From NCBI RefSeq assembly GCF_029959445.1, contig NZ_JASCOR010000001.1, positions 1 through 64,000 of the forward strand: DNA of 64,000 bases, given 5' to 3'. This DNA is from Stenotrophomonas sp. PS02298. Its GTDB lineage: Bacteria > Pseudomonadota > Gammaproteobacteria > Xanthomonadales > Xanthomonadaceae. The translations under genes were made by a program, and so were the position numbers. Positions 43,589-52,130 of the stretch are shown here, piece by piece (the stretch's first letter is position 1; each line of letters opens with the position of its first letter). The notes under the pieces are model-generated. The model was given only the letters and a program-made list of their open reading frames with translations. It made no database searches and was not told where the DNA came from.

Positions 43589-46500
43589 TTACTGCACCGT
43601 CACTCGCTTGCGGTTGTCGGCGGAAACCCGGTCGATCAGCTTGTTGTACGGGTCGAAGCCGGCCTCATCGGGCTTCTGGTCGACGGTAACGGTGATGCTC
43701 GGGGCAGCGGCGGTGATGTGGTGGCGCTGCAGGTACAGCACCTTTTCATCGCGTTCCTTGCCAGACGCGCCTTTGGCGAACACACCGACCTCGATCCAGT
43801 CGTCCAGCGTGCCTGCGGTCTCCTTGCCCATGCCGTCGGCATAGCGCTTGTCCGCATGCAGCTGCAGGGTCACGTCGTAGCGGCCGTCCGCCCGCTTCTT
43901 GGCGTTGGCCTCGACCACGCGGTTGTCGTAGAAGCTGATCTTCTCGAACAGGTCGGTGATCAGACCCTGCTGCTCGGGCTTGGCTTCGGCGCGGATGAAC
44001 TCCAGCAGTTCGGCCGAGGTGGTATACGGCGGTTGCTGGAAGGCCTTGGCCTGGATGAAGCGGGACAGGGCGCGGTTCAACGCGTCCTCGCCCATTTCCT
44101 CACGCAGGCGATAGAACACCAGCGAACCCTTCTGGTAATGGATGTACTGCTGGTTCTCCACCCGGTACAGCGGCAGTTCTTCGACATCTTCGCCACCGCG
44201 GCCAGATAGATACCTGTCCAGCTCATCCTTCAGGAACTGGCGCATGTGGCCGCGTCCGTATTCCTTCTCCATCACCATCAACGCAGAGTATTGCGACAGC
44301 GATTCGGACAGCACCGTGGCGCCTTGCACGTTGGCGCCGATCACCTGGTGTGCCCACCACTGGTGCGCCACTTCATGTGCGGTGACATAGAACACGTAGT
44401 CGACATCATCCTTGTCACGCAGGTCGGCGATGAAGCCGATCGACTCGGAGTACGGGATGGTGTTGGCAAAGCTCTGCGCGAAGGATTGGTAGCCGGGGAA
44501 TTCGATGATGCGCACCTGCTTGTGCTGGTACGGGCTGAAGTTGGCCTCGTAATAAGTCAGTGACTTCTGCACACCTTCGATCATCCGGTCCACGTTGTAC
44601 GGATGCTTGGCGTCGTAATAGATCTCGATCGGAATGTTCTTGTACGTGGCCTTCTTCACCTGCCAGCGTGCCGACAGATAGGCGTAGAAGTTCAGCATCG
44701 GCCGGTCCATGGCGTAGCTGAAGCAGCGGCGGCCATCACGTTCGAACTCCTTCTGCAGATAGCCCGGTGCCAAGGCGATCTGGTCCGGTGCGGTGCAGAC
44801 GGTACTGCGGAAATCCAGCCAGTCCGAGTCGTTGGAGATGTAGGTATTGGCACGCGCGGCCTCATCCTCCAGCTTGGGCATGCGCGTCGGTTCACCGAGG
44901 TCACGCTTGCGGCGTTCGTTGCGGTCGCTGATCTCCGCGCCGCTGTCATAACCAAAGGCCGGCAGTACACGGCTGTTGAAGAAGCTGCCGTTGTCGACGA
45001 TCTGGGTCTGTGCCTGGTCGGAAGTGATGCCGTTGGGATGGATGTCGACGGTGAAGCGGATGTCGCGTTCCTCGCCCGGCGCCATCGGTGCGTCCAGGTG
45101 GTAGATGCGGTAGCCCAGTTCCTCATCGTGGGTGGTGAGCTTGGCGCCGCCCATTTCGATGCTGGCCAGGGTCTTGTCATCGCCCATCGTGACGTGGATG
45201 TCGGGGATGGCGGTCGCATGGGTATTGCGCACGCGGTAGACGCCGTCGATGCGCACGGACTGGGTTTCCGGGTGCAGGTCGACGTTGTTGTCGATGGCGA
45301 TGATGCGCGGCTGCGGCAGGTCCTTGTACTTGCGGTAGTCGCGTTCGTAGCGGGCCTGGAGGTCGAGCTGCTGGTCCGGCGAGAAAAATTCATTGCGGAT
45401 GTTGGTGTTCCAGTACAGCCAGCCGCCGCAGGCGATGGAGGCCAGCACCGCCGCCGCCAGGCCTGCACCCAACGGGCCGCGCAGGCGCTGCCTGGCCAGG
45501 CGCAGGCGCTGCCGCCAGCCCGAGTCCACGCCACGCACCCACAGGGCGGCGCACAGCAGCAGCAACACCAGCAGGAACAGCACCCAGTAGCCTTGGAAGG
45601 CCAGTTGCCCGGTCAGGAAGTGACCGTAGCCATTCATGTCCGAGTACGGCGCATTCGGCCAGCTGCCGAAGTTGTACAGGTTCTGGGTGTAGTCGAGCAT
45701 GCCCAGCACCGACTGCCCGATCAGCAGCAGGATCAGCAGCGCGTAACCCATGAACTTGTTGTTGCTCAGCACCTGCAGCACCAACGCCATGCCGCCCATC
45801 AGGATGTAGACCACCGAGTTCAAGGCCAGCGTCTTGACGTACAGCAAGGGTTCGATCTGGGTGTAGCCCTTGCTCAGCTGGATGGCGATGGCGGTAAGGC
45901 CGCCGATGGCCTGGAACGCGACCACCACCGCGATCAGGGTGAGGAACTTGCCCAGCAGCGGCACCCAGTTCGGTACAGGCATGGCATCGCTGATGCCGGC
46001 GATGCGCGCGCTGCGTTCCCGCCAGACCAGCTCGCCGGCATAGAACAACACGATGATGATCAACAGGAAGCTGTAGCTACCCTGCAGCGCTTCCAGCATC
46101 TGCGAGGTCACTGGCCAGCTGGGTGTGCCGTACATGGTCTGACGGTGCAGGGCGCTGGGAATGAAGTTGGCCATGCCCAGTACCAGCAACACCAGGAACG
46201 GTGCACTGCGGAACACGCCCAGCGCATCGAAGCCGACCTGACGCAGCAGCTGTCGCCAACCGGTTGCAGCGTTGAAGCTGGGAGTGACCTTGGGTGCAAC
46301 CACATTGCTGCGTTTGCCGTCGGTGGTAGCGACGCTGGCCACCTTCTTGCCCGGCTTGCGGCCGGTACCGCTGCGCTCGGTGCGGAACAGGGCGAACGTC
46401 GCAGCGAACAGGGCGCCGGTCACCGCCAGCCACAGCATGCGGTTCTCCAGCAGGTAGCCGGTGAACGCGGGCAGGCCGGTGTTGCGCTCTTCGGCCGACC

Positions 46501-47167
46501 AGTAGCGCGTTGCATGGCTCATCGCACGCATGCCCAGTGGATCGAGCAGCGAGGCGATGCGCATGTTGTCGATGTCGGCCAGCAGGGCGCGGCTGACGCC
46601 GTACAGCACGAAGAACACGATGACGCCGATATAGACCCACAGGATGTTGCGGGTGGTAACCGCCAGCACGGACAGCAGGGCGGTGGTGAACAGCACGTTC
46701 GGCAGCACCATGAAGGCGAACGACCATAGGTAGGGCCGCAGTGACACTGGCCCCAACCGGGCGGCATCGATCCACGGCATGAACTGGGCGATGAACAACC
46801 CGATGCCGATGATCACGTACATCAGCAGGCTGGCCAGCAGGGCCGCGCCAAGCCGCCCAAGCAGGTAGTCGCGGCGTTTGATCGGGCTGGAGAACACCAG
46901 TTCCGAGGTGCCGAGTTCGAAGTCGCGCAGCAATGCGTTGCTGACGAACAAGGTAACCACCAGCAGCCCGAGCAGGGTGAAGGAGGTCATGAAGCTGGCG
47001 ATCACCGACGGTGCATTGCGGTGCACATTGCCGATGCCGCCGCCGATCTGGACGGCGTCGCTGGAGGCGGCACCGAAGGCGAGCAGGGCGAACAGCACCG
47101 CAAGCAGCCACAACAAGGGAGAACGCAGCTGCTCGCGTAGCTCGAAGCGCAGGAAGGCGAGGGTCAT
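43589..47167 (-). CDS. ABC transporter permease fused to M1-type aminopeptidase
   Basis: 1192 residues. Residues 1-580 hold about 12 membrane helices in two ABC-2-like permease blocks (LRFELREQLRSPLLWLLAVLFALLAFG at the start). Residues about 600-1190 form an extracytoplasmic gluzincin domain with HEVAHQWW (about 931) and the third ligand Glu about 20 residues on in LSESLSQYS. The exopeptidase GAMEN motif is not seen. Fed by the ATPase gene 11 bp upstream, it may export and process peptides, or couple ATP use to periplasmic proteolysis. The permease-peptidase architecture is known but not understood. Confidence 0.9.
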   Translation of the reverse strand: MTLAFLRFELREQLRSPLLWLLAVLFALLAFGAASSDAVQIGGGIGNVHRNAPSVIASFMTSFTLLGLLVVTLFVSNALLRDFELGTSELVFSSPIKRRDYLLGRLGAALLASLLMYVIIGIGLFIAQFMPWIDAARLGPVSLRPYLWSFAFMVLPNVLFTTALLSVLAVTTRNILWVYIGVIVFFVLYGVSRALLADIDNMRIASLLDPLGMRAMSHATRYWSAEERNTGLPAFTGYLLENRMLWLAVTGALFAATFALFRTERSGTGRKPGKKVASVATTDGKRSNVVAPKVTPSFNAATGWRQLLRQVGFDALGVFRSAPFLVLLVLGMANFIPSALHRQTMYGTPSWPVTSQMLEALQGSYSFLLIIIVLFYAGELVWRERSARIAGISDAMPVPNWVPLLGKFLTLIAVVVAFQAIGGLTAIAIQLSKGYTQIEPLLYVKTLALNSVVYILMGGMALVLQVLSNNKFMGYALLILLLIGQSVLGMLDYTQNLYNFGSWPNAPYSDMNGYGHFLTGQLAFQGYWVLFLLVLLLLCAALWVRGVDSGWRQRLRLARQRLRGPLGAGLAAAVLASIACGGWLYWNTNIRNEFFSPDQQLDLQARYERDYRKYKDLPQPRIIAIDNNVDLHPETQSVRIDGVYRVRNTHATAIPDIHVTMGDDKTLASIEMGGAKLTTHDEELGYRIYHLDAPMAPGEERDIRFTVDIHPNGITSDQAQTQIVDNGSFFNSRVLPAFGYDSGAEISDRNERRKRDLGEPTRMPKLEDEAARANTYISNDSDWLDFRSTVCTAPDQIALAPGYLQKEFERDGRRCFSYAMDRPMLNFYAYLSARWQVKKATYKNIPIEIYYDAKHPYNVDRMIEGVQKSLTYYEANFSPYQHKQVRIIEFPGYQSFAQSFANTIPYSESIGFIADLRDKDDVDYVFYVTAHEVAHQWWAHQVIGANVQGATVLSESLSQYSALMVMEKEYGRGHMRQFLKDELDRYLSGRGGEDVEELPLYRVENQQYIHYQKGSLVFYRLREEMGEDALNRALSRFIQAKAFQQPPYTTSAELLEFIRAEAKPEQQGLITDLFEKISFYDNRVVEANAKKRADGRYDVTLQLHADKRYADGMGKETAGTLDDWIEVGVFAKGASGKERDEKVLYLQRHHITAAAPSITVTVDQKPDEAGFDPYNKLIDRVSADNRKRVTVQ

Positions 47168-47178
47168 GGTCGTCTCCG

Positions 47179-48072
47179 TCAGGCAGCCTGCGCCTGCAGG
47201 CGCAGGCGCTGGAAGTAGACGTCCTCGAGACCCGGCGCTACCGGTTCGAAGCCTGCTTCAGGGCAGTTGTCGGCGAATACGTGGATCACCGGGTGGCCGC
47301 CAACCAGTCGCGTCGACAGCACGGTGAAACGGCTTTCGTACTCAGGCAGCGCGGTCTTCGCTACCTGCTTGCGCCAGACCTGCGCCTGCAGGGCATTGAT
47401 GGCATCAGCAGGGCGCCCGGTCAGCAGCACCTCGCCCTTGTTCATGATGGCCATGGTCGGGCACAGGTCGGTGACGTCCTCGACGATGTGCGTGGACAGG
47501 ATCACCGCTACGTTCTCGCCGATCTCGGCCAGCAGGTTGAGGAAGCGGTTGCGTTCCTCCGGGTCGAGGCCGGCGGTAGGCTCATCGACGATCACCAGCT
47601 GCGGATTGCCCAGCAGCGCCTGGGCGATGCCGAAACGCTGGCGCATGCCGCCGGAGTAGGTGCCGAGTTTGCGCTTGCGTGCATCCCACAGGTTGACCTG
47701 CTGCAGCAGCGCTTCGACCACTTCCTTGCGCTGCTTGCGCGCCGTCAGGCCCTTGAGCACGGCGAAATGGTCGAGCAGATCCAGTGCGCTGACCTTCGGG
47801 TAGACGCCGAAATCCTGCGGCAGGTAGCCAAGCTTGCGACGCAGTGCGTCCTTGTCGCGCAGGATGTCGATGCTGGCGCCATCGGCGGTGGTCAAGGTGG
47901 CGCTGCCGGTGTCGGCTTCCTGAAGCGTGGCCAGGGTACGCATCAGGGAGGATTTGCCGGCGCCATTGGGGCCGAGCAGCCCGAACATGCCGCGGGGGAT
48001 GTCGAGATCGACATTTTTCAGTGCGTGTACGCCATTGGCGTAGGTTTTCGACAAACCACGGATCTGCAGCAT
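47179..48072 (-). CDS. ABC transporter ATP-binding protein
   Basis: 297 residues from ATG 48072; the frame runs 177 bases further upstream into intergenic DNA. Walker A GPNGAGKSS (about 34-42), Q-loop LGYLPQDFG, signature YSGGMRQR, Walker B LVIVDEPTAGLDPEE and H-loop STHIVED are complete. The C-terminal extension (about 210-297) is typical of ABC-2 ATPases. It is the first gene of the operon with the permease-peptidase fusion and should power it. Confidence 0.93.
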   Translation of the reverse strand: MLQIRGLSKTYANGVHALKNVDLDIPRGMFGLLGPNGAGKSSLMRTLATLQEADTGSATLTTADGASIDILRDKDALRRKLGYLPQDFGVYPKVSALDLLDHFAVLKGLTARKQRKEVVEALLQQVNLWDARKRKLGTYSGGMRQRFGIAQALLGNPQLVIVDEPTAGLDPEERNRFLNLLAEIGENVAVILSTHIVEDVTDLCPTMAIMNKGEVLLTGRPADAINALQAQVWRKQVAKTALPEYESRFTVLSTRLVGGHPVIHVFADNCPEAGFEPVAPGLEDVYFQRLRLQAQAA

Positions 48073-48193
48073 GGGGACCGAACCTCTCCTTGGATGATGG
48101 CTGTCACATTCAGCTACAGCCGGGATTACGGCAATGCGCCGGAAGTCATTAGGACCAGGGACGTGGTGACGGTCGGAATGTGACCAAACCAAG

Positions 48194-48291
48194 TGTGGGA
48201 ATGGCGTAAGCCAGCGAAGCTGGCGATGCTGGCGGAGATCGCAATCCACAATCTGGCGATGTACGAGCTTCGCGGCTTACGCCGCTCCCAC
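48194..48291. repeat. Inverted REP pair
   Basis: GTGGGAATGGCGTAAGCCAG (left arm, diverged) and GCGGCTTACGCCGCTCCCAC (right arm) about 60 bases apart, upstream of the ABC operon. Confidence 0.75.
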
Positions 48292-48345
48292 AATCTGAGG
48301 CGCTGATGTGTTGCTGGGAATGCGTCCGCCGAGCTTGGTTCTACG

Positions 48346-48609
48346 CTCCCTCCCTTGCGCCGTAGGCGCAGGGGAGGGTTGGGGAGGGGTTGGCTCTATC
48401 GCTGTTGATCTTGCTTTGGCTTCGTGGCTTACGCCGTTCCTGCAATCCGTTGCGCGGATGTGTTGCCAGGAAAGCTCCTGCCGAGCATGGCTCGGCACTA
48501 CGGGATAACGGCATCGCTTGTTTCTGCCCCTCTCCCGCTGGCGGGAGAGGGGTTGGGGTGGGGCTGCTTTTCGCCGGGAAAGCCTCTGCCGAGCGTCGCT
48601 CGGCACTAC
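48346..48609. repeat. REP cluster including an inverted copy of the composite unit
   Basis: In order: a C/G-tract hairpin with TTGCGCCGTAGGCGCA (48346-48389); a REP half (about 48420-48450); an inverted SMAG (48476-48501); the CCCCTCTCCCGC/GCGGGAGAGGGG stem (48527-48552); another inverted SMAG (48582-48609). The SMAG-hairpin-SMAG order at about 106-bp spacing mirrors the 111-bp array at 42946. The last SMAG provides the stop codon of the VOC gene. Confidence 0.8.
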
Positions 48610-49001
48610 CGTGCTGGCGTCTCGTAGAGTTCCAGCGGCAAGTCGTCGGGGTCGGCGAAGAAGGTGAAGCGGCTGCCGGTGAACTCGTCCACGCGTATCG
48701 GCTCGCAGGCCACGCCTTCGCTTTGCAGATGGGTGACCACCTCGTCCAGGGCTGCAACCCGGAAGGCGAGGTGGCGCAGTCCGCGGGCTTCCGGGCGGCT
48801 GGGGCGTGCGGGTGGGTTCGGGAAGGAAAACAACTCGAGCTGGCTGCCATCGGGCAGGCGCAGGTCGAGCTTCCAGGAGTCACGCTCGCTGCGGTAGTTC
48901 TCGGCGATAACCTCCAGGCCGAGAATGCGCACATAGAAGTCACGCGAACGCGCGTAGTCGGCTGCGATCACTGCAACATGATGGATGCCAAGCAGACTCA
49001 T
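48606..49001 (-). CDS. VOC/glyoxalase-fold protein
   Basis: 131 residues. Two beta-alpha-beta modules: LLGIHHVAVIAADYARSRDFYVRILGLEV and GLRHLAFRVAALDEVVTHLQSEGV. Metal-ligand candidates are His7/His8, Glu in LELFSF, His in LRHLAF and Glu in LELYET, as in YaeR-type VOC proteins related to glyoxalase I. The substrate is unknown. Its start overlaps the serine hydrolase stop by four bases (ATGA). Its TAG stop is the GTAG head of a SMAG repeat. Confidence 0.85.
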   Translation of the reverse strand: MSLLGIHHVAVIAADYARSRDFYVRILGLEVIAENYRSERDSWKLDLRLPDGSQLELFSFPNPPARPSRPEARGLRHLAFRVAALDEVVTHLQSEGVACEPIRVDEFTGSRFTFFADPDDLPLELYETPAR

Positions 49002-50068
49002 CGCGCAGCATCCAGCCAGCGGCGGGCGATGTTGATGGCCAGTGCATAAGGCTCGGGTTCGTTGCGGTTGCTCAATACGATCACCGTCAGCTTCTGCCTG
49101 GGATAACGCACGATGACATTGCGGAAGCCGATGCTCTCGCCGCTATGCCACAGGGCATCCCCATTGATGCGCCAACCGAAGCCATAGAACGGCACATCGG
49201 GTTCAGTGGTTTTCGTTGCCGGGCTGAAGACCAGCTTCAGCGACGTCGCTTTCAGCAGACGCTCGTCGTACAACGCCGCATCCCACTTGGCCAGGTCGTC
49301 GATTGAGGAATAGATGCCGCCATCGCCGAGTACGGCGCTGGTGGTGCTCTGGTCGGTACGCTGCCAGCGGCCATCGATCTGGCTGTAGCCATAGGCGCGA
49401 TTGGGTACCTCATCGACGCCGTCCTGATGCGCGTAGGTGTTGCTCATGCCCAGCGGCACGAAGATGCGCTGGCGCAGGAAGCTGGCGAAGTCGCTGCCCG
49501 AGGCCTTGCCCACCACCAGCGCCAGCAAGGCATAGCCGCTATTGCTGTAGCGGTAGTCACTGCCCGGCGTGAAGTACGTCCGGTTCTCTTTCTGCAGCAA
49601 CTGCAGCACGTCGGCGTCATGGACCTGGCGGGTGTCGGCCGGGTCCATCAGCTCCTCGTAGTCAAGTAAGCCACTGGTATGGCTGAGCAACTGCCGTAGC
49701 GTCATCGTGTCGGCAATGGCGGGCAGGCTGGGCAGCCATTTCTTCAGCGGATCGTCGATGCCCAGCTTGCCGTCTTCGGCCAGCAGCAGGATTGCCGCGG
49801 CGGTGAACTGCTTGCTGACCGAGGCCAGGCGGAAATTGCTGGCTGGAGTAACCGCAGTGCCGTCTTCGACCACGGCCAGCCCGTAGCTACGGCGGAACGC
49901 GGGCTGGCCATCCTTCAATACCAGTACCGAAGCGCCGGGCACCTGGCCGTCGTAGCGCTGCATCAAGCCATCGATGCCCGCATCAGGCGGAGCCAAGGGG
50001 GCAGCAGCGGCCAGGCTGGAGCACGCGAACAGGCAGAGCAGGGCGAGTCGAGGTTTCCAGCGTGGCAT
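48998..50068 (-). CDS. Exported serine hydrolase of the beta-lactamase/DD-peptidase fold
   Basis: 356 residues from MPRWKPRLALL, which has AGGAG upstream; a longer start at 50113 would overlap the DUF885 gene. A Sec signal ends SLAAAA. Class C-like motifs: Ser83-V-S-Lys86 (SVSK), YSN in YRYSNSGYA and HSG in place of KTG in LWHSGES. These hydrolases include esterases and D-amino-acid peptidases; a true beta-lactamase is less likely. Translationally coupled to the downstream VOC gene. Confidence 0.87.
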   Translation of the reverse strand: MPRWKPRLALLCLFACSSLAAAAPLAPPDAGIDGLMQRYDGQVPGASVLVLKDGQPAFRRSYGLAVVEDGTAVTPASNFRLASVSKQFTAAAILLLAEDGKLGIDDPLKKWLPSLPAIADTMTLRQLLSHTSGLLDYEELMDPADTRQVHDADVLQLLQKENRTYFTPGSDYRYSNSGYALLALVVGKASGSDFASFLRQRIFVPLGMSNTYAHQDGVDEVPNRAYGYSQIDGRWQRTDQSTTSAVLGDGGIYSSIDDLAKWDAALYDERLLKATSLKLVFSPATKTTEPDVPFYGFGWRINGDALWHSGESIGFRNVIVRYPRQKLTVIVLSNRNEPEPYALAINIARRWLDAAR

Positions 50069-50088
50069 GGTGGCTCCTGGGTAGGTGA

Positions 50089-51984
50089 TCAGGCTTTCTT
50101 GCTGGCGATCCAACGGTCGATCTTGGCTTCAAGGATCTCCAGCGGCATGGAACCGTCCTTGAGGATTTCATGATGGAACTCGCGCGGGTCGAAGCGATCA
50201 CCGAGTTCGGCTTTGGCCTTGTCACGCAGCAGGCGGATCTTGATCTCGCCTACGCGGTAGGCCAAGGTCTGGCCGGGCAAGGCCATGAAGCGTTCGACCT
50301 CGGAGGCGGCATCGCCGGCCGGGATATCGGCGTTCTTGACCATGTACTCAGTGGCCTGCTGGCGGCTCCAGCCGGCCGCATTCAGGCCAGTGTCGGCGAC
50401 CAGCCGCACGGTGCGCAGCAAGGTGGTCTGCAGATAGCCGAGCTGGTCGTAGGGGTCGTTGTACAGGCCCAGTTCCTGGCCCAGTGACTCGGCATACAGG
50501 CCCCAGCCTTCGACATAGGCAACATCGCCCCCCAGGCGGCGGAAGCGTGGCAAGGCGGCCAGTTCCTGTTGTGCGCCCAACTGGTAGTGATGACCGGGAA
50601 TGGCTTCGTGCAGGTATTGCATGGTCACTGCCCAGCGTTTGCGTGAGGGCAGGTCGCTGGTATTGACGTAGAGCACGCCGGGTTGTTGGCCATCGGCGCT
50701 GCCCGGCTGGTAGCTGGCGGCGCTGGAGGTGGCGGCGCGCTCGGCCTCCACGGCTTTGATTTCCAGGCTGGCCTTGGGCCGCTCGTTGAACAGTGCTGGC
50801 ACGGCGGCATTCACCCGCACACCGGTCTCGGCATAGTGCGCAAGCAGGGCATTGGCATCGCGGAACACGAACTGGCGGTCGTTGCGCATCGCGTTGAAAG
50901 CCTTCTGCTGCGAGCCGCGGATCCTGGCCTGCTTCATCACCGCATCGATGCGTGCCTGCAGGTCCTTGACCTCCTGTTCGCCCAGTGCGTGGATCTCGGC
51001 CGGTGTGCGTGCCGGCGAGGTGCTGCTGGCAACATTGTGTGCATACCAGGCGCTGCCATTGGGCAGGGCTGCCATGCCATCGGTGCTGCGTGCAGCGGCC
51101 ATGTAGTCGGTGGCGATGAAGCCGCGCAATGAACGATAGGCCGGCATGATCCGGTTCTCGATCATGCGCTTGTACTCGGCAGTAAGCCTGGCCTTGTCCT
51201 CGGCGGAAAAGTCCTCCGGCATGTTGCGGATCGGCCCCCAGAACAGGCTCTCCTCCGCAGTGGGTTTGATCACCGCATCCAGCTGCGGCAGCACTTTCTC
51301 CATCAGTGCGCGCGGCTGCACCACGCCGGCGGCCTTGCCTTCGCGCATGTTGGCGATGGCCTGGTCGAACAGGGCCGGAATGCCGAGTGAGCGCTTGGAC
51401 CAGTTTTCATAATCCTTGACCGTGCGGAACGGCTGTGCGCCAGCGCCCGAGCCCAGCACCGCGATGATGCTGGACAGGTTGTAGTACTGGTTGATCGGCA
51501 GCATCCAGGTCGGGTACTGCTCGCCGGCCAGCGAGACCTGCGCGTCGCGCACGAAGATCTCATAGCTCAACAGGTCCTGGCCCTGCAGGCCGGTGGGGCC
51601 GACGGCCTGGACCTTGCCAAGCCACTCGACCATGAAATCGTGCGACTGCTGGCGCGAGGCCGCGGACAGGAAGTTGGGCAGTTGGTCGTTGTAGCGGGGA
51701 TCGCCCTGGAAGGTAGCCTGCAGCGGGTTCAGCCGCATCGAGGCATCCCAGTATTCGTCGTAGATGCGGTTGAGCTTGGCCGCGTTGTCCTGCTTGATCG
51801 GCAGCGGCACTGCGGCCGGTCGGCGCGGGGCCGGGCGCGGCGTGGTGCGGGGCTTGGCGGCGCGGCTCTGCGGCGCTGACTGGCGCTGGGTTTTCTTCTT
51901 GGCCGCGTCGGCAGGGGCCGCAACGGAGAGCGTCATGATCGAGGCAATAGCAAGCGCAAGCAGGCGCAACGGGCTGTAAGGCAT
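50089..51984 (-). CDS. Exported DUF885-family metallopeptidase-like protein
   Basis: 631 residues. A Sec signal (MTLSVAAPADA) is followed by a basic Pro/Arg-rich linker (about 28-62), then the DUF885 fold. The zinc motif is HEAIPGHHYQ, an HExxH-like set also seen in the M32-like DUF885 family, with YVEGWGLYAE after it giving a possible third ligand Glu. Probably a periplasmic dipeptide or oligopeptide hydrolase. It lies 20 bp upstream of the serine hydrolase gene; the three genes likely form one operon. Confidence 0.87.
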   Translation of the reverse strand: MPYSPLRLLALAIASIMTLSVAAPADAAKKKTQRQSAPQSRAAKPRTTPRPAPRRPAAVPLPIKQDNAAKLNRIYDEYWDASMRLNPLQATFQGDPRYNDQLPNFLSAASRQQSHDFMVEWLGKVQAVGPTGLQGQDLLSYEIFVRDAQVSLAGEQYPTWMLPINQYYNLSSIIAVLGSGAGAQPFRTVKDYENWSKRSLGIPALFDQAIANMREGKAAGVVQPRALMEKVLPQLDAVIKPTAEESLFWGPIRNMPEDFSAEDKARLTAEYKRMIENRIMPAYRSLRGFIATDYMAAARSTDGMAALPNGSAWYAHNVASSTSPARTPAEIHALGEQEVKDLQARIDAVMKQARIRGSQQKAFNAMRNDRQFVFRDANALLAHYAETGVRVNAAVPALFNERPKASLEIKAVEAERAATSSAASYQPGSADGQQPGVLYVNTSDLPSRKRWAVTMQYLHEAIPGHHYQLGAQQELAALPRFRRLGGDVAYVEGWGLYAESLGQELGLYNDPYDQLGYLQTTLLRTVRLVADTGLNAAGWSRQQATEYMVKNADIPAGDAASEVERFMALPGQTLAYRVGEIKIRLLRDKAKAELGDRFDPREFHHEILKDGSMPLEILEAKIDRWIASKKA

Positions 51985-52089
51985 CAGGTGTTCCGCAAAT
52001 ACATCGACCCGGGAGCTTGCCCGATATCAGCGGTGACGGCCAGCCGTGGCGCGGATGAACACGCACCGGTGATACAGGTCCGGTTATAT

Positions 52090-52123
52090 CCCATGCCTTG
52101 CGGTGCCTGCCGCAAGGCATGGG
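52090..52123 (-). terminator. Perfect 14-bp hairpin after the DUF502 gene
   Basis: CCCATGCCTTGCGG and its exact complement CCGCAAGGCATGGG enclose a 6-base loop, seven bases past the DUF502 stop. The minus strand then reads ATATAACC, with little T tract. It is a strong RNA structure, probably a terminator or 3' stabiliser. Confidence 0.6.
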
Positions 52124-52130
52124 AGAGGAC

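Noticed and set aside
42925-43689. Open frames of 254 and 180 codons with a repeated 37-residue protein
   Set aside because: They are the 111-bp REP array read as protein; the repeat unit is palindromic DNA with a period divisible by three, and no signal or domain is present.
44603-46729. 708-codon plus-strand frame opposite the permease-peptidase gene
   Set aside because: It is the antisense shadow of a well-supported gene, low-complexity in Gln, His and Ala, as GC-rich codon bias produces.
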